From: Bifidobacterium miconisargentati | GTDB taxonomy: Bacteria; Actinomycetota; Actinomycetes; Actinomycetales; Bifidobacteriaceae | Assembly (NCBI RefSeq): GCF_019331675.1 | Contig: NZ_JAHBBJ010000004.1 | Coordinates: 62,001 to 126,000, forward strand | Reading direction: 5' to 3' | Length of the DNA: 64,000 bases | Shown here: positions 35,647-45,801 of the stretch, piece after piece | Position numbering within the stretch: the stretch's first letter is position 1 | Layout: each line of letters begins with the position of its first letter | Made by a program: the position numbers and the translations under genes | The notes under the pieces: generated by a model | What the model was told of the DNA's origin: nothing | What the model saw: only the letters and a program-made list of their open reading frames with translations | Database searches by the model: none

Positions 35647-36609
35647 ATGCGGTTCGAAGAGACGATCGGCGCGTTCGTCGCCTATCTGAAAGCCAATCGC
35701 GGACTGTCCGAAAATACGCTGAAAGCGTATCGCTCCGACCTTGAATCCTGCCTGGCATTGTTCGGACGGCGCGGGGTGGGGGACCTGAATGAGATCACGC
35801 TCGACGATCTGCGCTCCTGGATGGCCGTCGAATCCAGGAACCACGCCAGAAGCAGCATGGCCCGCAAGACCGTCGCCGTTCGCGCGTTCTTCTCATGGGC
35901 GCATGACCACGGGGTGACGCGCACCGATCCCGCCGCCACGCTGATGACGCCCTCCATCCCCGATTCGCTGCCCGCCGTGCTCACCGAAGCGCAGGCCGAA
36001 CAGCTGATGCGACGGGCCGATGCCGATGCTCGCTCTGCGCCCGCCGATTCCGCTGCGCATGATTCCGGGTGCGACGGGGAATCCAGAGCAACGGCGGACA
36101 GACGGGCCGAAGCCCTGCGTGACGCCGCGATACTCGAGCTGCTGTACGCCACCGGCATTCGCGTGGCCGAGCTGGCCGCATTGGACGTCGCCGATATTGA
36201 TGCGCTCAATCGCACCATCAGAGTCACCGGCAAGGGAAATAAACAACGTGTCGTTCCTTTTGGAGTGCCGGCCATGCGCGCGCTTGACGCCTGGCTTGCG
36301 CAGGGCAGGCCCCGTCTCGCGAATGCCGGTTCGGGCAGCGCCCTGTTCCTCGGGGCCAGGGGAGGGCGGCTCAACCAGCGCATCGCCCGCGAGGTGGTCC
36401 ATCGCGAGGCCCGCGCGGCCGGCGTGCCGGACATCAGCCCGCACGCCCTGCGCCATTCCGCGGCCACACATATGCTCGACGGCGGCGCCGATCTGAGGGA
36501 GGTCCAGGAGATGCTGGGCCATTCCTCCTTGAAAACTACACAACGCTATACGCACGTCTCCGTCGAACAGCTCAAAACCCGCTACATGCAGGCGTTCCCC
36601 CGGGCCTGA
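35647..36609 (+). CDS. xerC: Tyrosine recombinase XerC
   Basis: A 320-residue partner of XerD at dif. The N-terminal SAM-like domain is followed by the catalytic domain: R172 (ATGIRVAEL), K199 (GKGNKQRVV), H266 and R269 (PHALRHSAATH), H292 (LGHSSLKTT) and Y301 (QRYTHVS). A 30-residue Ala/Asp-rich insert at about 124-155 lies between the domains and is longer than usual. The LGHSSLKTTQRYTHVS ending is typical of XerC, compared with QIYTHVS in the XerD gene here. Start ATG 35647 after AAAGGCGG. Confidence 0.92.
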   Translation: MRFEETIGAFVAYLKANRGLSENTLKAYRSDLESCLALFGRRGVGDLNEITLDDLRSWMAVESRNHARSSMARKTVAVRAFFSWAHDHGVTRTDPAATLMTPSIPDSLPAVLTEAQAEQLMRRADADARSAPADSAAHDSGCDGESRATADRRAEALRDAAILELLYATGIRVAELAALDVADIDALNRTIRVTGKGNKQRVVPFGVPAMRALDAWLAQGRPRLANAGSGSALFLGARGGRLNQRIAREVVHREARAAGVPDISPHALRHSAATHMLDGGADLREVQEMLGHSSLKTTQRYTHVSVEQLKTRYMQAFPRA

Positions 36610-36853
36610 CCAACATGCGGACACTACCCGACGCGGCTGCGTAAACGCTGTATGAAGCCGAAAAACAGGCATGGATTTTACATGGACGTAACAAAAAGTT
36701 TCCTCCTTGTCTGCAAATTGAGCGACAATACAAGTAATCAGCAACGGGGTTGGTCCTCCTGCGTGCCGCAGTGGATGCGGCCGTGGGGAACTGACCCCGT
36801 TCGCATGAGGCGGGACATAACGTTCCGCACGTCAAGGAAAATAGGAGAAATCA
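36610..36853 (+). promoter_or_regulatory. Upstream region of oppA
   Basis: This 244-base gap is AT-richer than its surroundings (for example AAAAAGTTTCCTCC and AAGGAAAATAGGAG). It holds the oppA promoter and RBS (TAGGAG). I see no reading frame with family resemblance and no clear operator. Confidence 0.4.
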
Positions 36854-38500
36854 ATGAAGAAGAAAGCTCTTGCTTTCGCCGCCATGGCCTGCTCCATGGC
36901 CATGCTGCTGAGCGCCTGCGGCGGCTCCAACGGCAGCACCGCCTCCGGCGACACCGCTGGCTCCAACATCATCTACGCCTACAACTCCGAGCCGCAGAAC
37001 CCGCTGATCCCGGGCAACACCAACGAGACCGGCGGCGGCAAGCCGGGCGACCTGCTGTTCTCCCGTCTGGTTTCCTTCGACAAGGACGGCAACGCCTCCA
37101 ACGAAGTGGCCGAGTCCATCACCCCGAACGATGACGCCACCCAGTACACCATCAAGCTGAAGTCCGGCTGGAAGTTCACGGACGGCACCCCGGTGACCGC
37201 CGAGTCCTTCACCAAGTCCTGGTCCTACACGGCCAACGCCAAGAACGCCCAGAAGTGCTCCTCCTTCTTCTCCACCATCAAGGGTTACGACGACCTGCAG
37301 AAGGATGGCCTGAAGGGTGACGAGCAGCTCTCCGGCCTCAAGGTCGTGGACGACACCACCTTCACCGTGGATCTGAACCAGTCCGATTCCGTGTTCCCGA
37401 TCAAGGTCGGCTACCTGGCCTTCGCCCCGCTGCCGGAGTCCTTCTACAAGGATCCGAAGGCCTTCGGCGAGGCCCCGGTCGGCAACGGTCCGTACAAGTT
37501 CAAGTCCTGGGACCACAACAAGCAGATCGAGCTCGTCAAGAACACCGATTACAAGGGCAACGAGGATGTCAAGAACGACGGCGTGACCTTCAAGGTCTAC
37601 ACCGATGACACCGCCGCTTACCGTGACATCCAGTCCAACAACGGCTCCCTCGACGTGATGGAGTCCGTCCCGGCCGCCTTCACCAAGACCTTCAAGACCG
37701 ACAAGAAGATCCAGCCGTACTCCGAGGCCGGCTCCGTGATCCAGACCTTCACCATCCCGTCCACCCTTGACCACTTCAAGAACGACGAGGAAGGCCAGCT
37801 GCGCCGCGAGGCCATCTCCATGGCCATCGACCGTGACCAGATCATCGATAAGGTGCTCAACGGCAACGCCACCGCCGCCACCGACTTCACCTCCCCGAAG
37901 ACCCCTGGCTACTCCGACTCTCTGACCGGCTCCGACAACCTGAAGTTCAACGCCAAGAAGGCCAAGGAACTGTGGGCCAAGGCCGACGCCATCTCCAAGT
38001 ACACCGGCACCCTCACCTTCTCCTACAACGCCGATGGTGGCGCTAAGCCGATCTACGACGCCGTCGTGAACCAGCTCAAGAAGAACCTGGGCATCGACGC
38101 CGCCACCAACCCGATCCCGACCTTCCAGGAGTTCCGCGACGCGGTGACCAACCGTCAGATGACCGGCGCCTTCCGTACCGGCTGGCAGCCTGATTACCCG
38201 TCCGCCGAGAACTACCTGTGGCAGCTGTACTCCACCGCCGCCGCCGACGGCAAGGGCTCCAACGATGGCGACTACAAGAACTCCGCCTTCGACCAGCTGT
38301 GCCTGCAGGCCGCCGCCGCCAAGACCACCGACGAGGCCAACAAGCTGTACCAGCAGGCCCAGGAGATCCTCCTCAAGGATCTGCCGGCCATCCCGCTGTA
38401 CTACTCCAACGCCAACGGCGTGGCTTCCCTGTCCGTCAAGTCCGGCTTCGGCTTCGACTGGCAGAACCTCCCGACCTACACCGAGATGTCCAAGAAGTGA
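36854..38500 (+). CDS. oppA: Oligopeptide ABC transporter substrate-binding lipoprotein
   Basis: A 548-residue cluster C (family 5) extracellular solute-binding protein. The lipoprotein signal peptide is MKKKALAFAAMACSMAMLLSAC with lipobox LSAC. Family blocks: PEPQNPL-like SEPQNPLIPG, SITPNDDATQYTIKLKSGWKF and DGTPVTAESFTKSW, and late GAFRTGWQPDYPSAENYL. Codon choice is extremely biased, which indicates high expression. The 5' region (36610-36853) has AAAATAGGAGAAATCA just before the ATG and no other gene. A strong terminator after it and a repeat element separate it from oppB, so oppA is probably made in excess of the membrane parts. Ligands are likely oligopeptides. Confidence 0.94.
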   Translation: MKKKALAFAAMACSMAMLLSACGGSNGSTASGDTAGSNIIYAYNSEPQNPLIPGNTNETGGGKPGDLLFSRLVSFDKDGNASNEVAESITPNDDATQYTIKLKSGWKFTDGTPVTAESFTKSWSYTANAKNAQKCSSFFSTIKGYDDLQKDGLKGDEQLSGLKVVDDTTFTVDLNQSDSVFPIKVGYLAFAPLPESFYKDPKAFGEAPVGNGPYKFKSWDHNKQIELVKNTDYKGNEDVKNDGVTFKVYTDDTAAYRDIQSNNGSLDVMESVPAAFTKTFKTDKKIQPYSEAGSVIQTFTIPSTLDHFKNDEEGQLRREAISMAIDRDQIIDKVLNGNATAATDFTSPKTPGYSDSLTGSDNLKFNAKKAKELWAKADAISKYTGTLTFSYNADGGAKPIYDAVVNQLKKNLGIDAATNPIPTFQEFRDAVTNRQMTGAFRTGWQPDYPSAENYLWQLYSTAAADGKGSNDGDYKNSAFDQLCLQAAAAKTTDEANKLYQQAQEILLKDLPAIPLYYSNANGVASLSVKSGFGFDWQNLPTYTEMSKK

Positions 38501-38543
38501 GTCGAGACTCATCTGAGCATCGGACGGTAGTTCGGTAATTCCA

Positions 38544-38577
38544 AGGGGCGAGGATCATATGATCCCCGCCCCTTTTT
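38544..38577 (+). terminator. Terminator after oppA
   Basis: AGGGGCG pairs with CGCCCCT and the inner GGATCAT with ATGATCC, followed by TTTTT. A typical intrinsic terminator placed between oppA and oppBC-DF. Confidence 0.85.
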
Positions 38578-38581
38578 CATG

Positions 38582-38686
38582 GGCTCTGTTACACCATTCT
38601 TGGCTCCCCTTGTCAGGGGAGCTGTCGGCGAAGCCGACTGAGGGGTAGTCCGGCGGAATTCATGTCAATCTTGGTTTAACAGAGCC
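38582..38686. repeat. 105-bp short form of the terminal-inverted-repeat element
   Basis: The right end 38662-38686 matches the right terminal repeat of the smc element; the left end keeps only GGCTCTGTTA and then diverges. The interior is one GGGGTAG-type hairpin copy (CTCCCC-TTGTCA-GGGGAG, inner stem GTCGGC-GAA-GCCGAC). It lacks the about 100-base insert of the long form. The rest of the oppA-oppB gap (38687-38871) contains AT-rich sequence and the oppB RBS AAGGAG but no gene. Confidence 0.8.
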
Positions 38687-38871
38687 TTTTCATATGCTTA
38701 TATGCTCTGCCGAAACCGGCCAAACAACGTCGCTTACGCCTAATAATCGGCCGAGTTAACGGGAGTTTACACACCTCCGTCAGGGCATGGGGTAGACTAT
38801 CGGAGTATTTGTCGACCGGCAAGGGTGCACTGTGTCCTGACGGCCGGTTCATGAAATAAGGAGCAACCGTT

Positions 38872-39798
38872 ATGGGTAAGTATCTTCTGCGACGCATTCT
38901 GCAGATGATCCCCGTGGTTCTCGGCACGACGCTTCTGGTGTATGCGCTTGTCTTCCTGCTGCCTGGCGACCCCGTCAAGGCCATGTTCGGAGACAAGCCC
39001 GTCAACGAAGCCGTCGCGGCCCAGATCCGCGCAGAGTACCACCTCGATCAGCCGTTCATCATTCAGTACTTCATCTACCTGAAGAACGCGCTGACCCTTG
39101 ACTTCGGCAACACCTTCGCCGGCCAGCCCGTCCTCGACGAGATCACCCGTGCCTTCCCGGTCACCATCAAGCTCGGCCTGATGGCGTTCGTGTTCGAGGC
39201 CATCTTCGGTGTGACCTTCGGCATCATCTCGGGCCTCAAGAAGGGCAAGTGGTACGACACGGTCATCCTGATCGTCTCCCTGCTCCTCATCTCCGTGCCG
39301 ACCTTCGTCACCGGCTTCGTCCTGCAGTACCTGCTCGGCATCCAGTGGTCCATCCTGCCGGTGACCGCCGGCGCCGACCCGACGGTCCTCGACCTGCTCA
39401 TGCCGGCCATGGTGCTCGGCTCGGTCTCGATGGCGTACATCATCCGACTGACCCGCGCCGAGATCTCCTCCAACATCGCCGAGGACTACGTGCGCACCGC
39501 CCGCGCCAAGGGCATGTCCAACGGACAGGTCATGCTGCGCCACGTGCTGCGCAACTCCCTGATCCCGGTCGTCACCTACCTGGGCCAGGACATCGGCGGT
39601 CTGATGGGCGGCGCCATGATCACCGAACAGATCTTCAACATCCACGGCATCGGCTTCCTGACCTACCAGTCCATCCTGAAGGGCGAGGCCAACCTCGTGG
39701 TGTCCATCGTCACGCTGCTCATGCTGATCTTCGTGGTGTGCAACCTCGTCGTCGACCTGCTGTACGCGGCCCTCGATCCGCGTATCCGTTACGCATGA
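38872..39798 (+). CDS. oppB: Oligopeptide ABC transporter permease OppB
   Basis: A 308-residue inner-membrane permease with six helices. It opens GKYLLRRILQMIPVVLGTTLLVY, typical of OppB/DppB. The cytoplasmic EAA loop reads RTARAKGMSNGQVMLRHVLRNSLIPV (about 201-226) and couples to the ATPase. RBS AAGGAG before ATG. The gene is followed after 20 bases by oppC, with which it forms the channel. Confidence 0.95.
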   Translation: MGKYLLRRILQMIPVVLGTTLLVYALVFLLPGDPVKAMFGDKPVNEAVAAQIRAEYHLDQPFIIQYFIYLKNALTLDFGNTFAGQPVLDEITRAFPVTIKLGLMAFVFEAIFGVTFGIISGLKKGKWYDTVILIVSLLLISVPTFVTGFVLQYLLGIQWSILPVTAGADPTVLDLLMPAMVLGSVSMAYIIRLTRAEISSNIAEDYVRTARAKGMSNGQVMLRHVLRNSLIPVVTYLGQDIGGLMGGAMITEQIFNIHGIGFLTYQSILKGEANLVVSIVTLLMLIFVVCNLVVDLLYAALDPRIRYA

Positions 39799-39818
39799 GA
39801 AGGGGAGGAGTGAACGAA

Positions 39819-40823
39819 ATGGCAAACAACACCACCGAAAACGAACTCAACGAGTCCGGCGAGCCCGGCACCGAGTACTTCATGGAAACCCTGCCCGGCC
39901 AGGACCGTTACGTGGCCCCCATCGAGGAGACCCCGCTTCAGGACGTCGACTCCGTGGACGAATCCGCCCCGGCCACCAGCATGTGGGCCGACGCATGGCG
40001 AACCCTGCGCCGCAACCCGCTGTTCATCATCTCCGGCCTGGTCATCGTCTTCATCATCATCGTGGCCATCGCCCCCGGCCTGTTCACCAAGCAGGACCCG
40101 AACGCCTGCGATCTGGCGAACTCGCTGAGCCCGTCCGAGCCCGGACATCCCTTCGGCTTCGACCTGCAGGGCTGCGACGTGTACACCCGCGTGGTCTACG
40201 GCACCCGCACCTCCCTGTCCGTCGGCGTACTCTCCACGCTGATGGTCGTGCTCATCGGCACCCTGATCGGTGCCATCGCCGGCTTCTGCGGCGGATGGAT
40301 CGACGCGGTCCTGAGCCGCGTCACCGACATCTTCTTCGCCCTGCCGATGCTGCTCGGCGCCATCGTAGTCCTCCAGATGTTCAAGTCCTCCAAGTCCATC
40401 TGGAAGATCGTGCTCGTGCTGGCCCTCTTCGGCTGGGTGGGCGTCTGCCGCATCGCGCGAAGCGCCGTGCTCGAGGCCAAGAACCTCGAGTTCAACACGG
40501 CCTCCACGGCCCTCGGCTCCACCCCGATGCGCAACCTGTTCCGCCACATCCTGCCGAACTCGCTGGCCCCGATCATCGTGATCGGCACCACGTCGCTCGC
40601 CTCCTACATCGTGGCCGAGGCCACGCTGAGCTTCCTTGGCGTGGGCCTGCCCACCACCACCGTGAGCTGGGGCGGCGATATCTCCAGCGCCCAGACCAAC
40701 CTGCAGACCGACCCGCTCGTGCTGTTCTACCCGTCCGCCGCACTGGCCATCACCGTGCTTGCGTTCATCATGATGGGCGACGCCGTCAAGGACGCCCTTG
40801 ACCCGAAGAGCCGTACGGCCTGA
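39819..40823 (+). CDS. oppC: Oligopeptide ABC transporter permease OppC
   Basis: A 334-residue permease with an N-terminal cytoplasmic extension of about 55 acidic residues before WADAWRTLRRNPLFIISGLVI, the OppC opening. The CEDxxGRD-like block appears as GFDLQGCDVYTRVVYGTRTS, and the EAA loop is NTASTALGSTPMRNLFRHILPNSLAPI. TM helices end with WGGDISSAQTNL and LAFIMMGDAVKDALDP. ATG 39819 is preceded by GGGGAGG at normal distance; GTG 39810 would sit on top of the SD. Confidence 0.94.
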   Translation: MANNTTENELNESGEPGTEYFMETLPGQDRYVAPIEETPLQDVDSVDESAPATSMWADAWRTLRRNPLFIISGLVIVFIIIVAIAPGLFTKQDPNACDLANSLSPSEPGHPFGFDLQGCDVYTRVVYGTRTSLSVGVLSTLMVVLIGTLIGAIAGFCGGWIDAVLSRVTDIFFALPMLLGAIVVLQMFKSSKSIWKIVLVLALFGWVGVCRIARSAVLEAKNLEFNTASTALGSTPMRNLFRHILPNSLAPIIVIGTTSLASYIVAEATLSFLGVGLPTTTVSWGGDISSAQTNLQTDPLVLFYPSAALAITVLAFIMMGDAVKDALDPKSRTA

Positions 40824-40845
40824 GCAAGGGAGTAGAGGAAACATT

Positions 40846-42861
<2,016 letters not shown>

Positions 42862-42876
42862 TTGCGCGATTAACAC

Positions 42877-42926
42877 ATGACGAGTGAGGCCTCTTCCCGA
42901 CACCGGGAAGAGGCCTCACTCGTCAT
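42877..42926 (+). terminator. Strong terminator of the opp operon
   Basis: A perfect 22-bp stem (ATGACGAGTGAGGCCTCTTC plus CC, and its complement) around GACACC, followed by T residues. Confidence 0.85.
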
Positions 42927-42929
42927 TCT

Positions 42930-43049
42930 GGCTCCCCTCTCCGAGGGGAGCTGTCAGCGAAGCTGACTGAGGGGAGTAGCGATTCAACTGTAGACTGTAG
43001 CTCCCCTCAGTCTCACTCCGTTCGACAGCTCCCCTCAGCGAGGGGAGCC
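42930..43049. repeat. Paired inverted copies of the GGCTCCCC hairpin repeat
   Basis: The left copy has inner stem GTCAGC-GAA-GCTGAC. The right copy is inverted with CAGTCTCACTCCGTTCGACAG. Same architecture as 28551-28660 and 24101-24214. Nothing else is recognised in the 42862-43253 gap apart from the terminator and the palindromic repeat at 43140. Confidence 0.8.
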
Positions 43050-43139
43050 TTTGCGGTATGGCCGCTCACTATGGCTGCCGGGCTTCACCTTTCCTGTATG
43101 TGTTCGGTATGAATGCCGGTTGTTATTACCCATATGGAA

Positions 43140-43226
43140 GGTTATGGCTGGGGTATGTGTTGCCGGACCGTAGGCTTGGCCGAACGGCCTTGAGTGTGTC
43201 CGGCAACACATACCCCAGCCATAACC
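43140..43226. repeat. Palindromic hairpin repeat, copy B (28-bp perfect stem, conserved 31-nt loop)
   Basis: Arms 43140-43167 and 43199-43226 are perfectly complementary. The loop 43168-43198 is the exact reverse complement of the loop at 8963-8993. Compared with copy A the arms differ at several positions, each time in both strands, so pairing is kept. It lies 27 bases after the xthA stop (minus strand) and could serve as its terminator. Confidence 0.9.
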
Positions 43227-43253
43227 GGCCGCTGCATCTACCGCATCCAGAAA

Positions 43254-44111
43254 TCACACGTCATACGTGATGGTCAGCGGGGCATGGTCGGACCAGCGTA
43301 TCTCGTACGTCGGCGCCTTGTCGATCACGAAGCCGCGCGCGGTCTCCGCCAGTTCCGGCGTCGCGAACTGGTAGTCGATCCTCCAGCCCACATTGTTGTC
43401 GAACGCGCGCCCGCGCTGGCTCCACCAGGTGTACGGACCCTGGATGTCCCCGGCCAGATCGCGCATCACATCCACGAACTCGTATTCGTCCAGCCACCGG
43501 TCCACATAGGCGCGCTCCTCTGGGAGGAAGCCCGCGTGCTTCTCGTTGGCCTTGGCATTCTTGATGTCCAACGGCGTATGCGCGATGTTGAAGTCGCCGC
43601 ACAGCACGGCCTGCCTGCCGCCGTGGGCCGCCTCGTCGCGCAGCTCGCCCATGCGCACCAGCATCGTGTCGAGGAAGCGGTACTTCTGCTCCATCTTCAG
43701 CGGATCATCGGTGTTGCCGGCATGCACGTAGACGCACACCACGGTGATCACATAGCCCTGCGGCGTGCGGACGTCGGTTTCGACCCAACGGCCGGAATCC
43801 ACATCCTCGGTGAGTCCCGGCAGACCGTATCGTTGCTCGACCACCGGCAGGTCGCTGAGCAGGGCCACGCCGGCGCGCCCCTTCACACGGCAGACCTCAT
43901 TGGTCAGCGTGAAATCCTCGGCCGAATCGATGGCGCCGGCCTGCGCGTATTCGAAGGCGAACTTGCCGAAGATCCTATCGATGTCCGGCTGGGGCGCGCG
44001 TACCTCCTGCATGCACCAGATGTTCGGCGTGTTCCTGCCGGCCCATGTGGTGATGCCCTTGCGGTCGGCCGCCCGCAATCCGTTGACGTTGGAAGTGGTA
44101 ATGGTGATCAT
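43254..44111 (-). CDS. xthA: Exodeoxyribonuclease III / AP endonuclease
   Basis: A 285-residue enzyme of the EEP superfamily that cleaves abasic sites and removes 3' blocks during base-excision repair. Motifs: NVNGLRAA (N-terminal Asn), IWCMQEVRAP (catalytic Glu), LLSDLPV, VCVYVHAGNTDD, VLCGDFNIAHTPLDIKN (Asp/Asn), TWWSQRGRAFDNNVGWRIDY and the final WSDHAPL with the catalytic His. All catalytic positions are intact. TACTAT (complement of 44118-44123) ends 6 bases before the ATG, which predicts leaderless mRNA. Confidence 0.95.
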   Translation of the reverse strand: MITITTSNVNGLRAADRKGITTWAGRNTPNIWCMQEVRAPQPDIDRIFGKFAFEYAQAGAIDSAEDFTLTNEVCRVKGRAGVALLSDLPVVEQRYGLPGLTEDVDSGRWVETDVRTPQGYVITVVCVYVHAGNTDDPLKMEQKYRFLDTMLVRMGELRDEAAHGGRQAVLCGDFNIAHTPLDIKNAKANEKHAGFLPEERAYVDRWLDEYEFVDVMRDLAGDIQGPYTWWSQRGRAFDNNVGWRIDYQFATPELAETARGFVIDKAPTYEIRWSDHAPLTITYDV

Positions 44112-44232
44112 GCGGCCATAGTATGGTGGCCTCCCTACGAAACCCCGGCGCGAACGAGGCGTGCAATCAGCTTTCTCTAAGCATGGGTGCTAGTGTTAGC
44201 AAGGTTGCAACCGTCATACGAAATGAGGAATC

Positions 44233-45084
44233 ATGGGACTGTTCGGATTCGGCAAGAAGAAGGCCAAGAAGGAAGCCGAAGAGGCAGCGGAGCCGATCGA
44301 CGAGGATAAGGTGGCCGCCGAGGCCGCCAACGCCGCCGCCAAGGCCGAGAGCGCGGAGAGCGTGCTGGCCGAGCCGTCGAACGAATACGCCGGCCGCGGC
44401 GAGGAGCGCGGTCCGTGGGACGTCAATGACGAGGACGTGCCCGACTACGACGACTACCTGGATCTCGGCGCCTACTACCTGCCGTTCCTGCGCGGCATCG
44501 AACTGCGCATCAAGGCCAACCGCGCCACCCAGCAGATCCTGGGCTCCACCATCACCTACGGCGCCTCCAGCCTGGAGATCGAGGCCTTCGCCGCCCCCAA
44601 GACCATGGGCCTGTGGGACGACGTGCGCGCCGACCTGCTGGAAGCCAACAAGGCCGCCTCCGAGGCCGAGGGCGTGTTCGGCACCGAGCTCAAGCTGCCG
44701 GTGAACGTCAAGGGCGGCAAGACCGTCGAGACCCGCATCGTGGGCGTGGACGGCCCGCGCTGGATGCTGCGCGGCATCTTCTCCGGCAAGGCTGCCACCG
44801 ATCCGGACAGCCCGGAGACCGAGGCCCTCAACAAGTTCTTCGCGGACATCGTGGTGGAGCGCGGCGAGGAGCCGCTGGCCCCGCGCGATCTCATCCCGAT
44901 GCACCCGCCCGTCGCCCCGGCCGAGCGCAAGGCCGCCAAGGCCGCCGCCGAAGCGGAGGAGAACGGCAAGGAGCACTTCAAGGACATCCCGGACAACAAG
45001 CCGAAGGGCCCGCTGAGCCAGGACCAGACCACCGAGGTCAAGACCACCCTGTCCCGCGGCCCGATGTTCTCCGAGGTCCGCTAA
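44233..45084 (+). CDS. DUF3710 domain protein
   Basis: A 283-residue actinobacterial protein. It starts with a Lys- then Glu/Ala-rich segment (MGLFGFGKKKAKKEAEE) and then GPWDVNDEDVPDYDDYLDLGAYYLPFL, the usual DUF3710 entry, followed by RGIELRIKAN and MGLWDDVRADL, and DGPRWMLRGIFSGKA later. In many actinobacteria it lies between dut and DUF3159 genes; here only DUF3159 follows (6-base gap). Function is not established. ATG after GAGGA. Confidence 0.85.
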   Translation: MGLFGFGKKKAKKEAEEAAEPIDEDKVAAEAANAAAKAESAESVLAEPSNEYAGRGEERGPWDVNDEDVPDYDDYLDLGAYYLPFLRGIELRIKANRATQQILGSTITYGASSLEIEAFAAPKTMGLWDDVRADLLEANKAASEAEGVFGTELKLPVNVKGGKTVETRIVGVDGPRWMLRGIFSGKAATDPDSPETEALNKFFADIVVERGEEPLAPRDLIPMHPPVAPAERKAAKAAAEAEENGKEHFKDIPDNKPKGPLSQDQTTEVKTTLSRGPMFSEVR

Positions 45085-45090
45085 GCGTCC

Positions 45091-45801
45091 ATGGCAGACA
45101 AGGCAGACAAGAAACGCACCGGCCTGGGGGCACTGGCGGACGCCGGCGAGGGGGACGACTTCTCCATCATCGACGCCATCGGCGGCCCCCGCGGCGTGGT
45201 GGAGTCCATGCTTCCGGGCGTGGTGTTCGTGGTCCTGTTCGTGGCCACGAACAACCTGAACCTCACCATCGGCGTCTCCGCCGTGCTCGCCATCGTGCAG
45301 GTGGTCGCGCGCCTCATCCAGCGCCAGTCGCTGATGGGCGCGCTCTCCGGCCTGGTGGCCGTGGGCATCTGCCTGATCTGGGCATGGAAAAGCCATGAGG
45401 CCCGCAACTACTACATGCTGGGCTTCCTGACCAACGCCATCTACGCCGTGCTGCTGTCCGTCACGCTGCTGATCCGCGTGCCCGGACTGGGCTTCGTGGT
45501 GGAGTTCATCCGCCAGATGCCCACCGAACGGTTCAAGGCGTGGTTCCACGATTGGATGGACGACGCCGAGCTCAAGCGCGCGTACATGATCGTCACCGCA
45601 TTGTGGGTGGGCCTGTTCGGTCTGCGCCTGCTGGTGCAGGTGCCGCTGTACCTGACCGACCATGTGGCCGCGCTCGGTGTGGCCCGCCTGCTCATGGGCA
45701 TCCCGTTCTGGGCGCTGGCGATCTGGGTGAGCTATCTCATCATCGCCACCCCGCTCCACCGTCACAAGGCCGCCTACCGAAAGGACAACGATGCAAGCTG
45801 A
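45091..45801 (+). CDS. DUF3159 membrane protein
   Basis: This 236-residue protein has a soluble N-terminus (ALADAGEGDDFSIIDAIGGPRG) and about six helices: SMLPGVVFVVLFVATNNL, SAVLAIVQVVARLIQ, LSGLVAVGICLIWAW, GFLTNAIYAVLLSVTLLI and two more after the FHDWMDDAELKRAYM loop. This is the standard layout of DUF3159, a conserved actinobacterial membrane family of unknown function. It overlaps the RNA methyltransferase start by 11 bases, so the three genes form an operon. Confidence 0.87.
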   Translation: MADKADKKRTGLGALADAGEGDDFSIIDAIGGPRGVVESMLPGVVFVVLFVATNNLNLTIGVSAVLAIVQVVARLIQRQSLMGALSGLVAVGICLIWAWKSHEARNYYMLGFLTNAIYAVLLSVTLLIRVPGLGFVVEFIRQMPTERFKAWFHDWMDDAELKRAYMIVTALWVGLFGLRLLVQVPLYLTDHVAALGVARLLMGIPFWALAIWVSYLIIATPLHRHKAAYRKDNDAS

